In this document: positions 46,401 to 59,285 of the stretch, piece by piece
Layout: every line of letters starts with the position of its first letter
How positions within the stretch are numbered: the stretch's first letter is position 1
Assembly (NCBI GenBank): GCA_034687125.1
Contig: JAQGBZ010000002.1
Coordinates: forward strand, 558,001 to 622,000
Direction of reading: 5' to 3'
Length of the DNA: 64,000 nt
From: Neelides folsomi
Lineage: Eukaryota; Arthropoda; Collembola; Neelipleona; Neelidae
The notes under the pieces: model-generated
The model's database searches: none
What the model was told of the DNA's origin: nothing
Seen by the model: the letters and a program-made list of their open reading frames with translations, nothing else
Program-made: the position numbers and the translations under genes

Positions 46401-47519
46401 TTGCAAATTTGAACTTTTATAAAAAATTCACTTTTAGATTCATACTACAATACAGTCAATACATATTATGTTAGTTATATGTATACCATATATGTGTGCG
46501 CATATAGGTAGTTATATAACTGGTTAGTAAATATATTAAATGTCAATTTCAATTTGGAGCATTTGCTAATTTTACACTTTACATTATCCAGTTTAATGAA
46601 TCTTGTCATAACATGATTCATAATTAAATCAACGAGTTTACCAAATAAATTAATTAATATATTTAATAATAATAATTAATAATAAAGTCACTACCATTTC
46701 AATACTCCTTTAATAACTCATTTATCACTATTTTGTGAAGTTGTACATGATTTTAGCACGCGAACAAATTGTTCTGAGAACCGTCGGTTGTTATTTAATA
46801 TATATTTAATATATGTTTAAATATCTATGTAAATTGAATATTAAAAGGGGTGGGGAAGTAAATCAAGTAGGAAAAGAGTCGTTTGGTTTTGAGTATTTTT
46901 AATTAACTGTTGGGTGAACTGCAGAGGAGGTTTTGAGAAAAATGTGAATTCATTTTACGATCTCGACGCCTCGTTAATCCCATTTATGTACATTTTTACT
47001 GCGTCATTCCCCACTTTGTTTCCAAAGCCCTCAAATCCTCGACGAACAATTAGAGCCGCAGTTTCAGTTCTTCAACCATCCAAAATATCATTTCAGTACA
47101 AATAAGAAAACTCTTCACATCCACACACATTTCATCAATTTAAACAATAATATTCACAATTGTCAATTTTACATCGCATTCATTCCCGATTTGGTACTAA
47201 TGCATATATTTATTTATTTTATATTAAAGTATGCATTTTATATTAAGTAGCCCCGCAATGACAACAATCTAAATGTCATCATTTTCTATCATCTTTGTCA
47301 TGTAATGAATTCCCCATCGCGTAATCTGATCGAAAATTACAAGCTTGGTCATGTGACTAACAATAAAAGTAAAATGGAACAGAGAAACTCCAAGAGTTAA
47401 ATCCTAAAATTTAAATATTAACTTTTAAACAAACTAAGAATAAACTTTTATTAATTTGACTATAAAAACTCATTGGAGATTCTTCATTTGAGTAAAGGAA
47501 TTAAAAAATAATTTGTCGT
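43462..47519. other. 4 kb spacer between CA10-like 3' end and TMEM169-like start
   Basis: Two textures occur. Regions 43500-44080 and 45380-46900 are very AT-rich. Region 44090-45260 is distinctly more balanced in composition and holds several short open frames on both strands with no family match. Both flanking genes are on the minus strand, so a promoter for the TMEM169-like gene lies near 43500. Confidence 0.5.
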
Positions 47520-50500
47520 TCAGGGGATGAGCCGCGGCCTCCATAAGTTTGCCTTGTAATAAGTTTCTTTGTTCATGGATGGGCATTTCTTTGCCTGTGG
47601 GGCATATGACATAATAGGTCATTAGGGCCATTGGGGTCATTTAAAAAAAGAGATTTTACCTCAGCCAGGGGAAAGTTGATGTTCGTCCTGACACTCCGAT
47701 GATGAAGTTGTTGAATGGGACGTACATTGAAAATCTGCTGTTTGGGTGAGTCGACACTTCCCTGGAAGAGACGTCTGAGAGCGTGGATCTATCAAATAAC
47801 GTCTGTGGTCAATCTCCACCTTTAAATGCATCATCGGGAAGGGTGGATTGGACAGTATGGGAAAAACCCGGGAGTTGGGGGCCATTGAGGAACTTGTGTG
47901 ATCTTCCTCACCACGTTTTATTATTTTCCAATGGAATCGTTCCGGAGCGATCCAACCACTTCCGGCCCCCCAATGACCAATATCCTCACCCATTTAACGC
48001 CTCAGGCAATTCTCGATATTTTCCAACACATTTCCCGTCTTAATCAATGCACATTACTTTGGAAAATAACCAATTGGTTAATATTGGTTATGGACATATT
48101 CCAAATAAAATAGATGTTAAAATGGGGGTTAAAATGGAGATTAAAATGGAGGTTAAAACGGAGGTTAAAATGGCGGTTAAAATGGAAATTAAAGGCTGGG
48201 GAATCAGTGTGTAAATAGACTAAATGATGTTATATGGTTAATTTAAGTTGAATTGAAACTCACTGCTTGCTTTGAGATGTAGACGGGTTTGTTTAGAATG
48301 ACCCAGGTGACGGTTTCCCAACATCCCGGGTGAGTCGTGGATCCCTCATAAGTCATGTAATAATCAGTCTCTGGAAGGAGGCCGTGGAGACTTATCGGCT
48401 TCACCGCAGCCGACTGATCTGCAAACACCCGCAAATGAACCACAATTGACGGCCACCTCACGTTGCGTCCTCCTCAAATAGCTCAAACCCAATTGAACCA
48501 AACTGCTAATTATCTCTATTGCAATTCAGGTGAGGGAAAATGGAGAACAAGGGCTTTTACCCAAACATCATTAAATACGTTAAACAAGTATTAAACATAT
48601 CCATTTAAATACAAATATGTATTTGGGTTTAATATTATTAGGATTTTGGTAAAATTCCCTCTTGGTATAAAAATTGTCAAATTGAATATTTTTCGCATAA
48701 ATTTCTTGATCTGATGCATAGGATGAGAAAAGCGGTCACTGTGTGTCAAGCTCTTGGGTCGGAATTGAAATTCCGAACCACGTTGAGTACATACGTTGTA
48801 TATATTTAAGAATATACGCGTATAGTATTTATATACATGGATGTATGATCTGTATGAAGATCCCAAGTTGGGTTTGAATCCGAGTGGAAATAGATATTTA
48901 TGTAGAGAGGTCTCCATCAATCATCATCATAATGATAAATAGAAGTAGGGTTTTGAAAACGTTGGGTTGGTTCATCATTTCACACCTCACATGGGGAATT
49001 GAGATGACTTGGGGAAGGCGCCAGAGTCATCCAGTAAATATTGACAAATAGCGGGAAGGAATAAATTATGGGCCTCAAGGACTTGAGGTAAATGCGGTCC
49101 GAATTCTCTCCAGATTATCAATAATTGAATTGAGGATTCAATGAACGTAGAATGAGTGGCAGGGGTCGTAATTCGATTTCTTCTCTTACTGGATTTGTCA
49201 CCTTTATTAAGTTACACATGTTTACTTCTGACTTCTTTGGAGCTCGGAGGAATTTGACCGATTCGCTCAACATTTTCCCTCGGCGACTTTTTTCATCTTC
49301 ATCAATCAGAGCGAGTCTTTGGTTGTATTAAAGGAACTTCTCCGACCATGTTTTTTATTACATTTGTATAGTTATTTACATGGGGAATCAAACCCACTCG
49401 TCCACAATGTCCTTTGCTTCCAGTTTGGATAGGGTTGTTTGCAAGGCGGGGAATTGGCGGGTTTTTCGTTTGTTTTGGAGGGCCAGCTGGGGCCGTAAAC
49501 CGAGGAGGAAACGCCGGGTGAATTTACAATTTCATTACTCCGGAGGATTCCCGTTTGATCTTGAAGGGTCCGAGGGCCTCGGAATTCCCAATTACATCCT
49601 CCGAGGAAATGAGGTTAAAGACGAAGGCCCCCCTTGGAGAAAGAGTAATAATGTAATGAGAGAAGGAGATCGAGTGTCCTCTAATAGAATCCAAACCTGA
49701 CACCTTACAATAAAACTCGGGTATTCCGACACTTTTTCTCCGTCGCCTTTCATCCGTCCGGGTTTCTTAATATGACTAATTTATGAAGTGGCTCGTTTGA
49801 GCCGTCTGAAGGATCCCCCCTTCAATTACCATTGAGAAGGATGCGGAGCACTCACAGGCTCCCATTACACCTTCCCTCATTATCCCTCCACAAATGGTAT
49901 TCAAAAAAACATGTCTCTCGCACATATTAGACATTACCTCTCCCCCACTTCGTCTCTGGGAGGGAATTAGGAATTTACGAACCTTGGAGACTTTCCATTT
50001 TGACACATCCAGGTCCACCAATCTCTCTCCAAATAAATGTTTGCGACTTGATGGGGAAGACTTTCATATGATTGTATTGAGCCAAGAAAAACTCTGCTTG
50101 TAAAAGTCTCCTAGAGTGGGAATTATGTGTTGGATTCAGTGAGTGGGTCCGTGGGACAATGTCTTCAGATTTATCCGCCCCTCCCCTTGAATGTGTCCGA
50201 GGGGGCGGGGTAATGAGCCTTCGGCCTCCATTCCCCACAATGGTCATGGGGGAGGGTAATGAGGCGGCGAGGGTCCACTTACTTTTGAACTTGATGGCGC
50301 TCCAGACGGCGGTGAGGAGTCTCAGCTGCGGGTTGAACTCTCCGTCGTCCTCCTACAAACAAAATTTAAAAATCAGGAGAATCAAAACAATTCCAAAAAC
50401 TCACCGTCACGCGGACCATGATGGAAATGGCGACGACTCCATTGGGCCGTTGCTGGGCTTCAGAAAGGTTGCTGTACAGCTCGACATTAAACCCATACAG

Positions 50501-53500
50501 TTGGAGCTGGAAGTAACAAATGAATAAAAAATCATTCACCTTTGACCTAATTGATAGTTGACCTCTGCAGGGAAGGCGATATCGTGGATGAGATGCTCCG
50601 AGCCAAGATTGGGGTCTTCTGGGCCATAATGAATATACAGCTCTTCAAACTGATATCGGTAGGACAAAGGACCCCCGGAGATATTGACCCTTGACCCTTT
50701 TTCTGCGACAAATACAACCGTTTGGCCCGTGTTGCGAAGAACCCCGCTCACCTGGAAGTAAAAACCATTGAAATTCCGGGCATCTTTCCCCTTGTTGATG
50801 AAGTGTTGTGAGGTGAGGGAATTAAATTAGGAGGTTAAGTCCGTGTGTGATTAAGAGCCAAGACGTTGTACGTGGAGGACGTGAGAACCAATCCCGAATT
50901 TCCACCCCACAAACCCAAACATTTCTCTGATCAAAACGCCTTCATCCATCACCCGAATTTCACCCCATTCAGGGACTTACACATTTTACCAAATTCAACA
51001 TTTTCCTTTACTTCCTTCTACTAAAACCAAATATTTATGCAAATATCCAACTAAGGGATATTTACTCTTTTACGCTTAATATTATAAATTTTAATTTACT
51101 AATTAGCTACCATTTACATAATATTAAGAATATTTAATTTAATAAATTAAATCATTGGTGAATAAAAGAAGTTTTCGAAAGTTATAGGGTTTGAGTGCTG
51201 AAAAGGATGTGGTTTGTTTGACTATCGGATTTGATCCGGATATTTGTTCTCTTCGGAGCGAGGTGAGTTCTACAAGTGGGGATGTGTGAGGCCGGCGGGT
51301 GCTTTTTCATCACAAAGCGACCCGCAACGGTGTGAAATTGAGGGATGTATTGAAGTTCCACAAAAGCGGCGGATTTGAGGTGGCGGGATCTCAATTCACT
51401 CTCTTTTAGTGAGAATGTATGGGAGAGGGCGGGTATTTACGGTAACGGTTCCCGTCACCCTCCCGGAATGGGAACTAAGTCTCCAGGGACCCACTTGGCC
51501 CCCACATCAGTCCCCACTTGTCCCGTTGGTCCCTTTCAAATCCACGGGTTATTTATCGATGAATTGAACGGGGTCCGCTTTAAAAGTCTCCTTTGCCCTC
51601 GTACTCACTTCTCAACCAGAAGACTCTTAATTGAATCCCTTTCACTCCAACCCCCAAAGTGGAATTACAAGGTGAGAACGACACTTGAGAAAACGACATT
51701 AAAAATGAATCTTCTTAACAATTTTATTATCAACATTTCCAACCCTTCTATATAGTATACGTAAATATAATACACATAATATATATATATATGTATATAT
51801 GTAATATTTACTATTTGTATGTATATGGGAAAGTGTAAATACATATATTATACATACAGTTATATGAATTTTATAAATATGGGGATCTTAAGGGGCCATT
51901 GCGGATTCAATTCGGTTGATGGTTAAATTTTAATGGACGGCCCCCGCCGATTTCCCTTCTCAGACTAAAAAATAATGATGGTATCGGATGGAATTGATTA
52001 TTGCATTAAAAGGCCCAAGGCCAATAATTTATCCGATGATGGGAATCTCTGTATTGGCTTTATAAGAGGGTTAATACATGTGTGGGGAGGGAATGAATAA
52101 GTCCTGGAAAATCCATACACCCTTTTCATTTCAATATGAATAGGATATCATTATTTTACGACCAAATCCATCATTAAATGCCCAAGATGCCTATAAAGAA
52201 AAGATCACACCGGTTTTTAAACTTCAATCCCAATATTGCTCAAACTCAAGATCTCAACAAACCATTAATGCCAAACTTTCACTTACGATTGGTATATAAA
52301 AATTATACTAATACTATATGGTACAATTTGGACTACAATATAAATAATAATATATTTACAAGATTTACAACATATTCAATTTATTACCAAATACATTACA
52401 ATGTTAATTGTTTGAAATCTGATAAAAGGATTTTTTGGAAATGAAGCACATTTGAATTCAAAGAATGATTCCTTAAAGGCTTTGCCAAATCCGAAAAAGA
52501 TTTGCATGAAAAAAGGATAAATGTCACTTTTAGTAAATTATGGTTGTAAAAAAATAAAAGGAACTTGAAAAATCCCTTTGATCGTTTCCTTTTCATTTTC
52601 ATCTCATTTTTCGAGAAGATGTCAAATTGAATGGTACAGAGGTATCATTTGTGTGTAATTCAATTTGCGATCTACTAGATCTAAATATTCAAATTATTCT
52701 TAACAGAATTAACGCACAGAATCCAAACGCTAAAAAACAAGATTAATCATATATCTGTACATACCTAGTTACTAATAGGTATGTATGGTATATGTACCGT
52801 AGTTAATATAATTGAGTCATGTGGTTCATGTACTGATGAACATTTTTTGTCCAACTGTGAGATTTGATGAAACTGGTAATATTTTTGAATTTCTGGTAAC
52901 TGATCTGTGGGTATAAAGATAGGAGGGATGATTTGGGTTAATTGGCTCCTGGTGGATTCCCAAAGTGGGGATCTGAGGGAAGGGGAAGAGTAATAAAGAG
53001 GATGGGCGGGGGAATGTCAACAGAATTTGGAATTCAATGACGAAGCAGCCGTAATGAGAGATGATCGAGATTTTGCAAATTCGGAAGAATTCCCTGTCTG
53101 CCCTCCGTTTGTCTCCCGCTTTCCCCATCTGTCTCTCCGCCCCACCGGGTTCTAGCGGAAATCTCAGGCTCGGAACTTGGACATCAAAGTTCACAACTTC
53201 CGGGTCCGTCTGCCCGCTAATCCACCGGAATGGAAATCCCGAAATGGAGAGCTTCCCAAACCCACCCGACCAGAAACTTGTTCCATTCCGAAAGAAAAAT
53301 TATTCCTTCCCCCGCCATCCTCCCTCTTCCCCTCCTTCATGGGCCATTTTGAAGGCAGGATTTAAAAAGCCATGGGAATTTAATTGTCCACCGCAATTAT
53401 CCAACACATTTTATTACTTTGGCCCTTTGTAGTAATTAATTCCTCTCATTGAAATTCTGGTCAGTTGGTAGGCTATGGGGGAATTGAGAAGTCGGGATTA

Positions 53501-56500
53501 ATTAGGAATTAATTAACTCATCGGTTCAAATTCCCCCAATGGGGGAAGGGTGTGAAATGGAATTATGGAGCTGTGGAGTTGGCGTGAGTCCCGAAGGACC
53601 CCAAATGGCCATTGTAAATGAAGCTCAAGAAGTTGAATATGGTGAGAGAAAGCTATCTGATTAGGGTGATGGAAAAGCCCGCCTTCTTTTATTTCCCCCC
53701 GCCGGTCGGATCGGCATTAAAATTATCCGATTTTATTTGAGTGGATGAAAGGGATTTTAATTCACCAAATGCATCGGCGGTTCCGGTCCGTGGAGGGAGC
53801 TCCTGTCACTCCGCCTCCCCGCCCTCATCAACCAGGAGGGAATCCCCGAATTTATACGACCACCATTAAGATATGGAGGAATGGAGGATCCCATCCTCTT
53901 AGATTTAACGAGGAGGATAAGTGGAAGTGGAAGGGTTCGGAGGCGCCGGGATGTCTCCCCGTCCCCCTCCACACGAGTCAGAGGGAAGTAAACAACCCGG
54001 GTCGGACCCCACCCGGCCCCTCCGAACCAACTTTATCCATCCATGGACAAAAGAAACCCGCCCTTGGAACCAACCCTTGTGAGAGGCGCTTGGAGATGAG
54101 CCAACATCCCTCCAATTCATATTATATATCCCAAGCATATACAACTCTCCCCATTTCAACATTTTTCCAACATTGTTCCAACATTGTTCCAACATTTTTC
54201 TCCATATATGAAGTCCGAATTAATAACTCTTTCAAGTGTTGAATAACATATCTCTATGATATCTAAAATCAGAAATGTTCAAGAAAAGGTTTTTGGGATT
54301 TTGGGTGAGACGGTGGGTTTGAGTGGATTAGGGGAGGGCAGTAAGAGCCGAGGAGATGAGTTTATGGGTGATTGCCGGGAGGGATGGGGCTGATAAAGGA
54401 GAGCCAAGAGATCTGGAGGAGACTCAATTACAACATCACCACACTCCGCCCACAAGACAATTACCTCCCGCACAACTCCAATTACAATTACATATGGGAC
54501 CTTGCCAGCAATTCACATTACATTCCCTCTCACGCTTTCACCCCAAAAGAAACAACTTTTTTTTACATTAAATTCAGCTCCGTTTGTTAACAAAATCCTA
54601 ACTTTGATTTTTAATCCGAGAAATTCGATACATTTAATATTACACAATATTTATGAATATAATAAATAACAATTAATTTTATATTTAATAATATTATGTT
54701 AATTTGTGGATTTTTGATTAATTCATATGTGCTTTGTAGCAATTGAGGTTTGAGCCATCTTTTTATATGTTCATAATAAAAGGGAAAACATTCAATATGG
54801 TGTCAAGCATCATTGGCCAACTGCCAAATAAAATGTATAAAACATCTTTACATTTCGCAGTTCCTTTCCCCCCCTTTCTCTCATATGAATGGGAGTTATT
54901 TGGTAATAGATTCTATAGCTTAACAGATAACTTTGTCCGGTTAATAAATCCGCCTCAGTGGTTTAAGAACATTTAAGCCATTTTAAACCGGCTTCACATT
55001 CAATCTTGTCAAACACGTGTTGGAAATGCCAAATATCAAAATCTTATAACAAATATATGAAATATACAAAATTTGCAAATTCTCATTTTGTTAAATAAAA
55101 TATACCCTTTATAAATAAATAATACTTTTATTAAAATCTAATCCAAATAATATATTTTTACATATTAACTAGGTATTATTCGCATTTTATTAGAAAAGAA
55201 CGAATATTTAATAATTGTGAAAGATGTAAAAAGTGAGTGAAAAGATTTAATACGAACGAGTTCTCTCAATCAATATGAGAGAAGAAGCTGAATCAATGAA
55301 AAGATCTATATAATATCCCCAATATGACTAATAGCATTAGAATATATTGAGTGGTTTCATTTTGTATTAGCCAAGAAGTGAATGCGATATGGGGTGAATT
55401 TTGTGAGATGTGAAGACGGGCGAGATAGGGGTTACTACATATGTGTTTGGTCATAGGGGAAATCCTTGTTGAATGGGTAAGATGTTGAGGTTCTCTGTGA
55501 TTTATCTTCTTGGAGTGAATAGGGAGATGAGTAACTCACGGGGCTTTTATCGACGTGGATGGGCCGAAGCTGGGGATCATAAAGAAGTCTCGAGGGTTCG
55601 ATGTTGATGGGCGACTGGCGCCGGCCTCGCGAACACAAACTCCATTGCGGATTGATTAACCCCCAAAACGCTGGCCCTGCAAAAATACATTCAAACTACA
55701 GATCATGCATTAAGATCCTTTTCATCCCCCATCTTTGAGGTCTCTAATTACCCAAAGTCCCATACACCTTTCACTTCCCTTTTAAGCAACATTTCCCACT
55801 GGGGAATTTTGATAAGGCTCACCCTTTCAAACTAAGGAGATTTAGACCCGTTAATTGAAGAATATTTTAAAATAAGCCATTTAACACAAGATATTTAAAA
55901 AATAAGTCATTTAATAATAATAAATATTTAAACAATTTCATCATTCTTTTAACTTTCTTTGCTTTCTTCCTTTGTTTTTCGGGTTTTTGTCTCAGAGGGC
56001 TCATTAGGGATTCCTTGAGGTTCCCTCATTCCCTCACCTGTGGGTCAATTTGGGTTGAGTCATGTGGTAATGATGACAGATGAGGCTCATTACTCCGTCG
56101 GGACTTAATTTCAATGTTGATTTATGCGAGTCTTCATTCTTACGACCTGTTAATGGCCGCCTCCCATGAGGAAGGAAAAAAATGAATCCTCAAAGTGCTT
56201 CATCTTCAGTGAAAATTCTTCACCCGTAGGCCGACAACTTATGTGCCCTTTCCCTTTTCAGCCCGCGACCTCAAATCCTCACCATTTCACACAGGAAGAA
56301 ATTCCCTCCCACTCGACAACCCCAACACTTTCACTAATACATTTTCCACACCTCAGAATCAATCATCATATTGGTTCCTTGAATTATTAAATTATTTATT
56401 TTACTTTTTATCTCTTCATTTCTAGTTATTTATATTTATTTGTAAATATTCTATTGCTCAATCACATTCAGTGAAAATATAAGCAGATTAAAAATTGGGT

Positions 56501-59285
56501 TTTTTTCATTTTGGGGGAGTTTAATTGAAGTTATATAAAAGTTTAAGGATGAAAAAACATTGTCCTGGAGAAGGTTTTTTTTATAAAATGAAAAGTCCTT
56601 CTCAAGTTAATGAGTTTTGTGAGAAGACAATAAATCAAGGAAATGCGGGGATTTCCCCATCACCCGGAGAGTCAAAAGTGCAAGTCATCAAAAGGTGAAC
56701 TTCCCTTAATCCCTCAATCTTCAATCATTAATTGGACCTTCCTTTGGGGAAAATGGTAGGATGAAAAAGTAAGAAATAATCTTTTAAAATTTTTCCAATC
56801 AAAAGTGATGGATCTTGGTAAAGAAAGAAAGCCAATTATTAGAATTTAAATTAAAATTTAAACTGCTCCTATTATTATTATCCTTTAAAACAAATAAGAA
56901 CATTAGTCTTTAAATAAGCCAATAAAGTTATGTTTTAAACGTTGTTTAAAGTTAAAGAAACGAGAGGAACAAAAGGTTAAGTAAATGGGAAATGTTTTAT
57001 CTGTATTTCATTTAACCATGGATTTGAATTTGGGAACATTATTCAACATTTTTAAGGGTTTCTTTCAAGGCGTTGGATATGTGAAAGATTTCTCTTGTAG
57101 AGACCTCACTGTCCCATCAGGAGTCTCCTGAGACTCCCGAGAGACTTTTGAGGGGAAAGGCCCACAATTTATGTCCTCATCTGAATGGAAGAATGAAGAA
57201 CTGAGTGGAAAATCAATCTTAGTTTTTCGTTGATGGCAGCGAAATTTTTTCCTCTCCAGGCAGGGAATTTTTGGCAGGTAAAAAAAGTCTCAATCTCCCG
57301 CCATCTCACTCCCCACAGATAGGTCAATTAAGAACTTGGGTTGAGAAAAAGTTGAGCGGGACGCGGATTGATTTTCAAAAATTGGAACTTGGCGGTAATT
57401 AAACCCCAAACGAATGTTGTTTGGATTGTTGAGGGTCTGGAACGAGGATTAGTCTTTTATGTTCAAAGCTTTGGCCGAAATCGTCACGTTCGCCTTAATC
57501 CTTCCAAGAGGGAAATGGCACTTGACTCCTCTCACAAAACTTTTCATTACAAAGTCCAGCCATTGAAGGGAATAAAAACATACGAAAGAAATTCAATTCA
57601 CTCTCTACAAAATCTCATTCTTATTTTATCCCTTCGCCCTTCCAAAAATTCTCTATTATTTATTATTAAAATTGCTTTCTAAATACAATGCAATACAATT
57701 GGGATACAAGCATACAATATTTTAAAACAAAATATAATTATTTGAAGAAACAATGTAAATACATACATAAGGATTGCATTTATTACATAGTAATATTATG
57801 TACCTATATGTAGGATATGTAGGATATGTACAAATACAATGTAAATATGCATGTATGTATGTAATGTATATATTTCTGTATATTAAATAGGACAAGTTTG
57901 GTTATGTAAAGAAAGTTTGAAAGTGATAAAAATCTCTCATGTTTAAAGATTCCCGCTAACTGAGTTGTTAAAAGTTTTTACGAGAAAGGAAAAGTGTGGA
58001 TGTAAATTGGAGTATGATGTTCCGAGGGAGATTTGAGTAATGTGGGAGCATTTGAAGGCTTTTAGAGATCTCGTGAGAGGGTCGTTCATTTGTCTGTCCT
58101 CTCCCCTTCTCTTTGAGTGTTGGGAGTTGAACCGAAGAAGTTTCGAGGTCGTTAAGTTAAACTTTCCCTCTTGAAGTCGTTGGGAAGGGCGCCAGGGACA
58201 CGTCGCACTTGGGATCGACAGGTCAAATGAACTGACCAAAACCCTTTACGTTTAATCCCACACACCCCATAAGAATATCCTAGTCAGTAATCCCTAGCTT
58301 AGATATTCAATTCCTCTCTCCGCATTTCATTTTCCCAATGTTGAACATTTCGGAGATTGGGAAATGAGGTTGAGGTGTGCGGGGGATGTCTGCGGGGAAG
58401 AAGAAAGCCGATTTTTGATTTAGCATGAATGAGGAGAAAGGAGGAATTTATGGGGTTCCGTGACGGATGAGAGGATCCGGGGAAAAATGAATAAAGGACT
58501 CCGAGGTAGGGAAAACCCAGTGATTTGTGATGAGGATTATTGAAACAATTGAATTTCCAAGGAATAAAAATGAGCTCATATCCGATCCGGGTTCAAAAAA
58601 TGGTCAAATTACCAGAAATCCCATCGTAAGTCCACCAGTCGTCCCAACTCGCCAAAACCCCTCCTGCAAATAAACACCAGAATTTTGAACATTCTTTCGG
58701 CCCATCTGGAACCTCACGATCCCCCATTTAATCCCCACACACTTCAAATCAAATATTCATACTTTCCTTCTCTTCAATAAAAAGAAAAATAAATATCCAA
58801 TTCTTTCTCTTATTCACAATTAATAAAATAAACAAAAGATTCCTTTTTATTCATTCCAGTTTTAAACAGAAATTGATCTCTTTGGAAATTTCGTGAAAGC
58901 TGTAAAAACATCCAATGTTGTAAACTAATATGTTATTACATAAACAATCTCTAAATTTTCTTCTAGCAAAATTTATTAAAAATATGAAAAAGTTGAGATT
59001 TTTGTAATGCATTGAGATTGAGTTATATGTAACTTGTATTTGTTTTAATTTAGAATCTTGATTTTGAATTAGGATTGAGAGGAAGTGAATTCCTTGGATT
59101 TATGGGGTGGTGAGGGTGCGGAATTTGCGGCTTCCAAACGAACGCCCCAATTTCCATCCCCACTTTCTCTCTCTTGGAGAGTTTGAGTTTGGAAATGAGG
59201 GAAGTTTGGTTTTAATAATTCTGGTCCATAAATTGTTACCTGATCGGAGTTGGGCCGAGAGGAGGAGAAGGGCGAGGAGGTTCAT
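47520..59285 (-). CDS. CA10: Carbonic anhydrase-related protein, CA10/CA11 type, secreted and probably inactive
   Basis: Exons, 5' to 3': 59240-59285, 58613-58663, 55540-55676, 50563-50751, 50405-50506, 50283-50352, 48264-48418, 47660-47788 and 47520-47594, for 317 residues with all phases closing. Exon 1 is a signal peptide (MNLLALLLLSAQLRSG). Next come WDDWWTYDGISGPAFWGLIN, LCSRGRRQSPINIEPSR, VNISGGPLSYRYQFEELYI, DYYMTYEGSTTHPGCWETV and WVILNKPVYI, all matching CARP X/XI. Of the three zinc ligands, His94 is Tyr (ELYIHYG), His96 is kept and His119 is Gln (AELQLYG). That pattern is seen in catalytically dead CA10/11. In vertebrates these proteins bind neurexins; the same role here is inferred. 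Introns reach 4.8 kb, much larger than elsewhere in the window. Confidence 0.93.
48116..48194. repeat. Seven tandem 12-base units in a CA10-like intron
   Basis: The unit is TTAAAATGGnGG with small changes, repeated about seven times in the intron between exons 47660-47788 and 48264-48418. Confidence 0.75.
49020..50282 (-). other. CA10-like intron with GC-richer stretches
   Basis: This is most of the intron between 48418 and 50283. Stretches 49380-49700 and 49800-50280 are clearly richer in G+C than the AT-rich spacers. They contain short open frames on both strands but no recognised domain. Confidence 0.4.
50752..55539 (-). other. 4.8 kb CA10-like intron with islands and deserts
   Basis: G+C-richer islands at about 51200-51700, 52900-53440 and 53700-54520 alternate with AT-rich parts (51720-51880, 52110-52850, 54600-55380). 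None codes for a recognised protein. A small tandem repeat lies at 54162-54206. Confidence 0.4.
54162..54206. repeat. Tandem 12-base ACATTnTTCCA repeats
   Basis: About four copies of AACATTGTTCC/AACATTTTTCC in the long CA10-like intron. Confidence 0.7.
55677..58612 (-). other. 2.9 kb CA10-like intron
   Basis: Mixed composition. Moderately GC-richer parts at 55980-56330, 56640-56760, 57060-57660 and 57940-58520 flank an AT-rich block at 57680-57880. No gene recognised. Confidence 0.4.
58664..59239 (-). other. First CA10-like intron
   Basis: 576 bases, AT-rich in the middle. It separates the signal-peptide exon from the exon coding WDDWWTYDGIS. Donor and acceptor are canonical. Confidence 0.6.

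Noticed and set aside
57368-57682. 104-codon plus-strand frame
   Set aside because: Intronic to the CA10-like gene, no family match and no clear splice partners.
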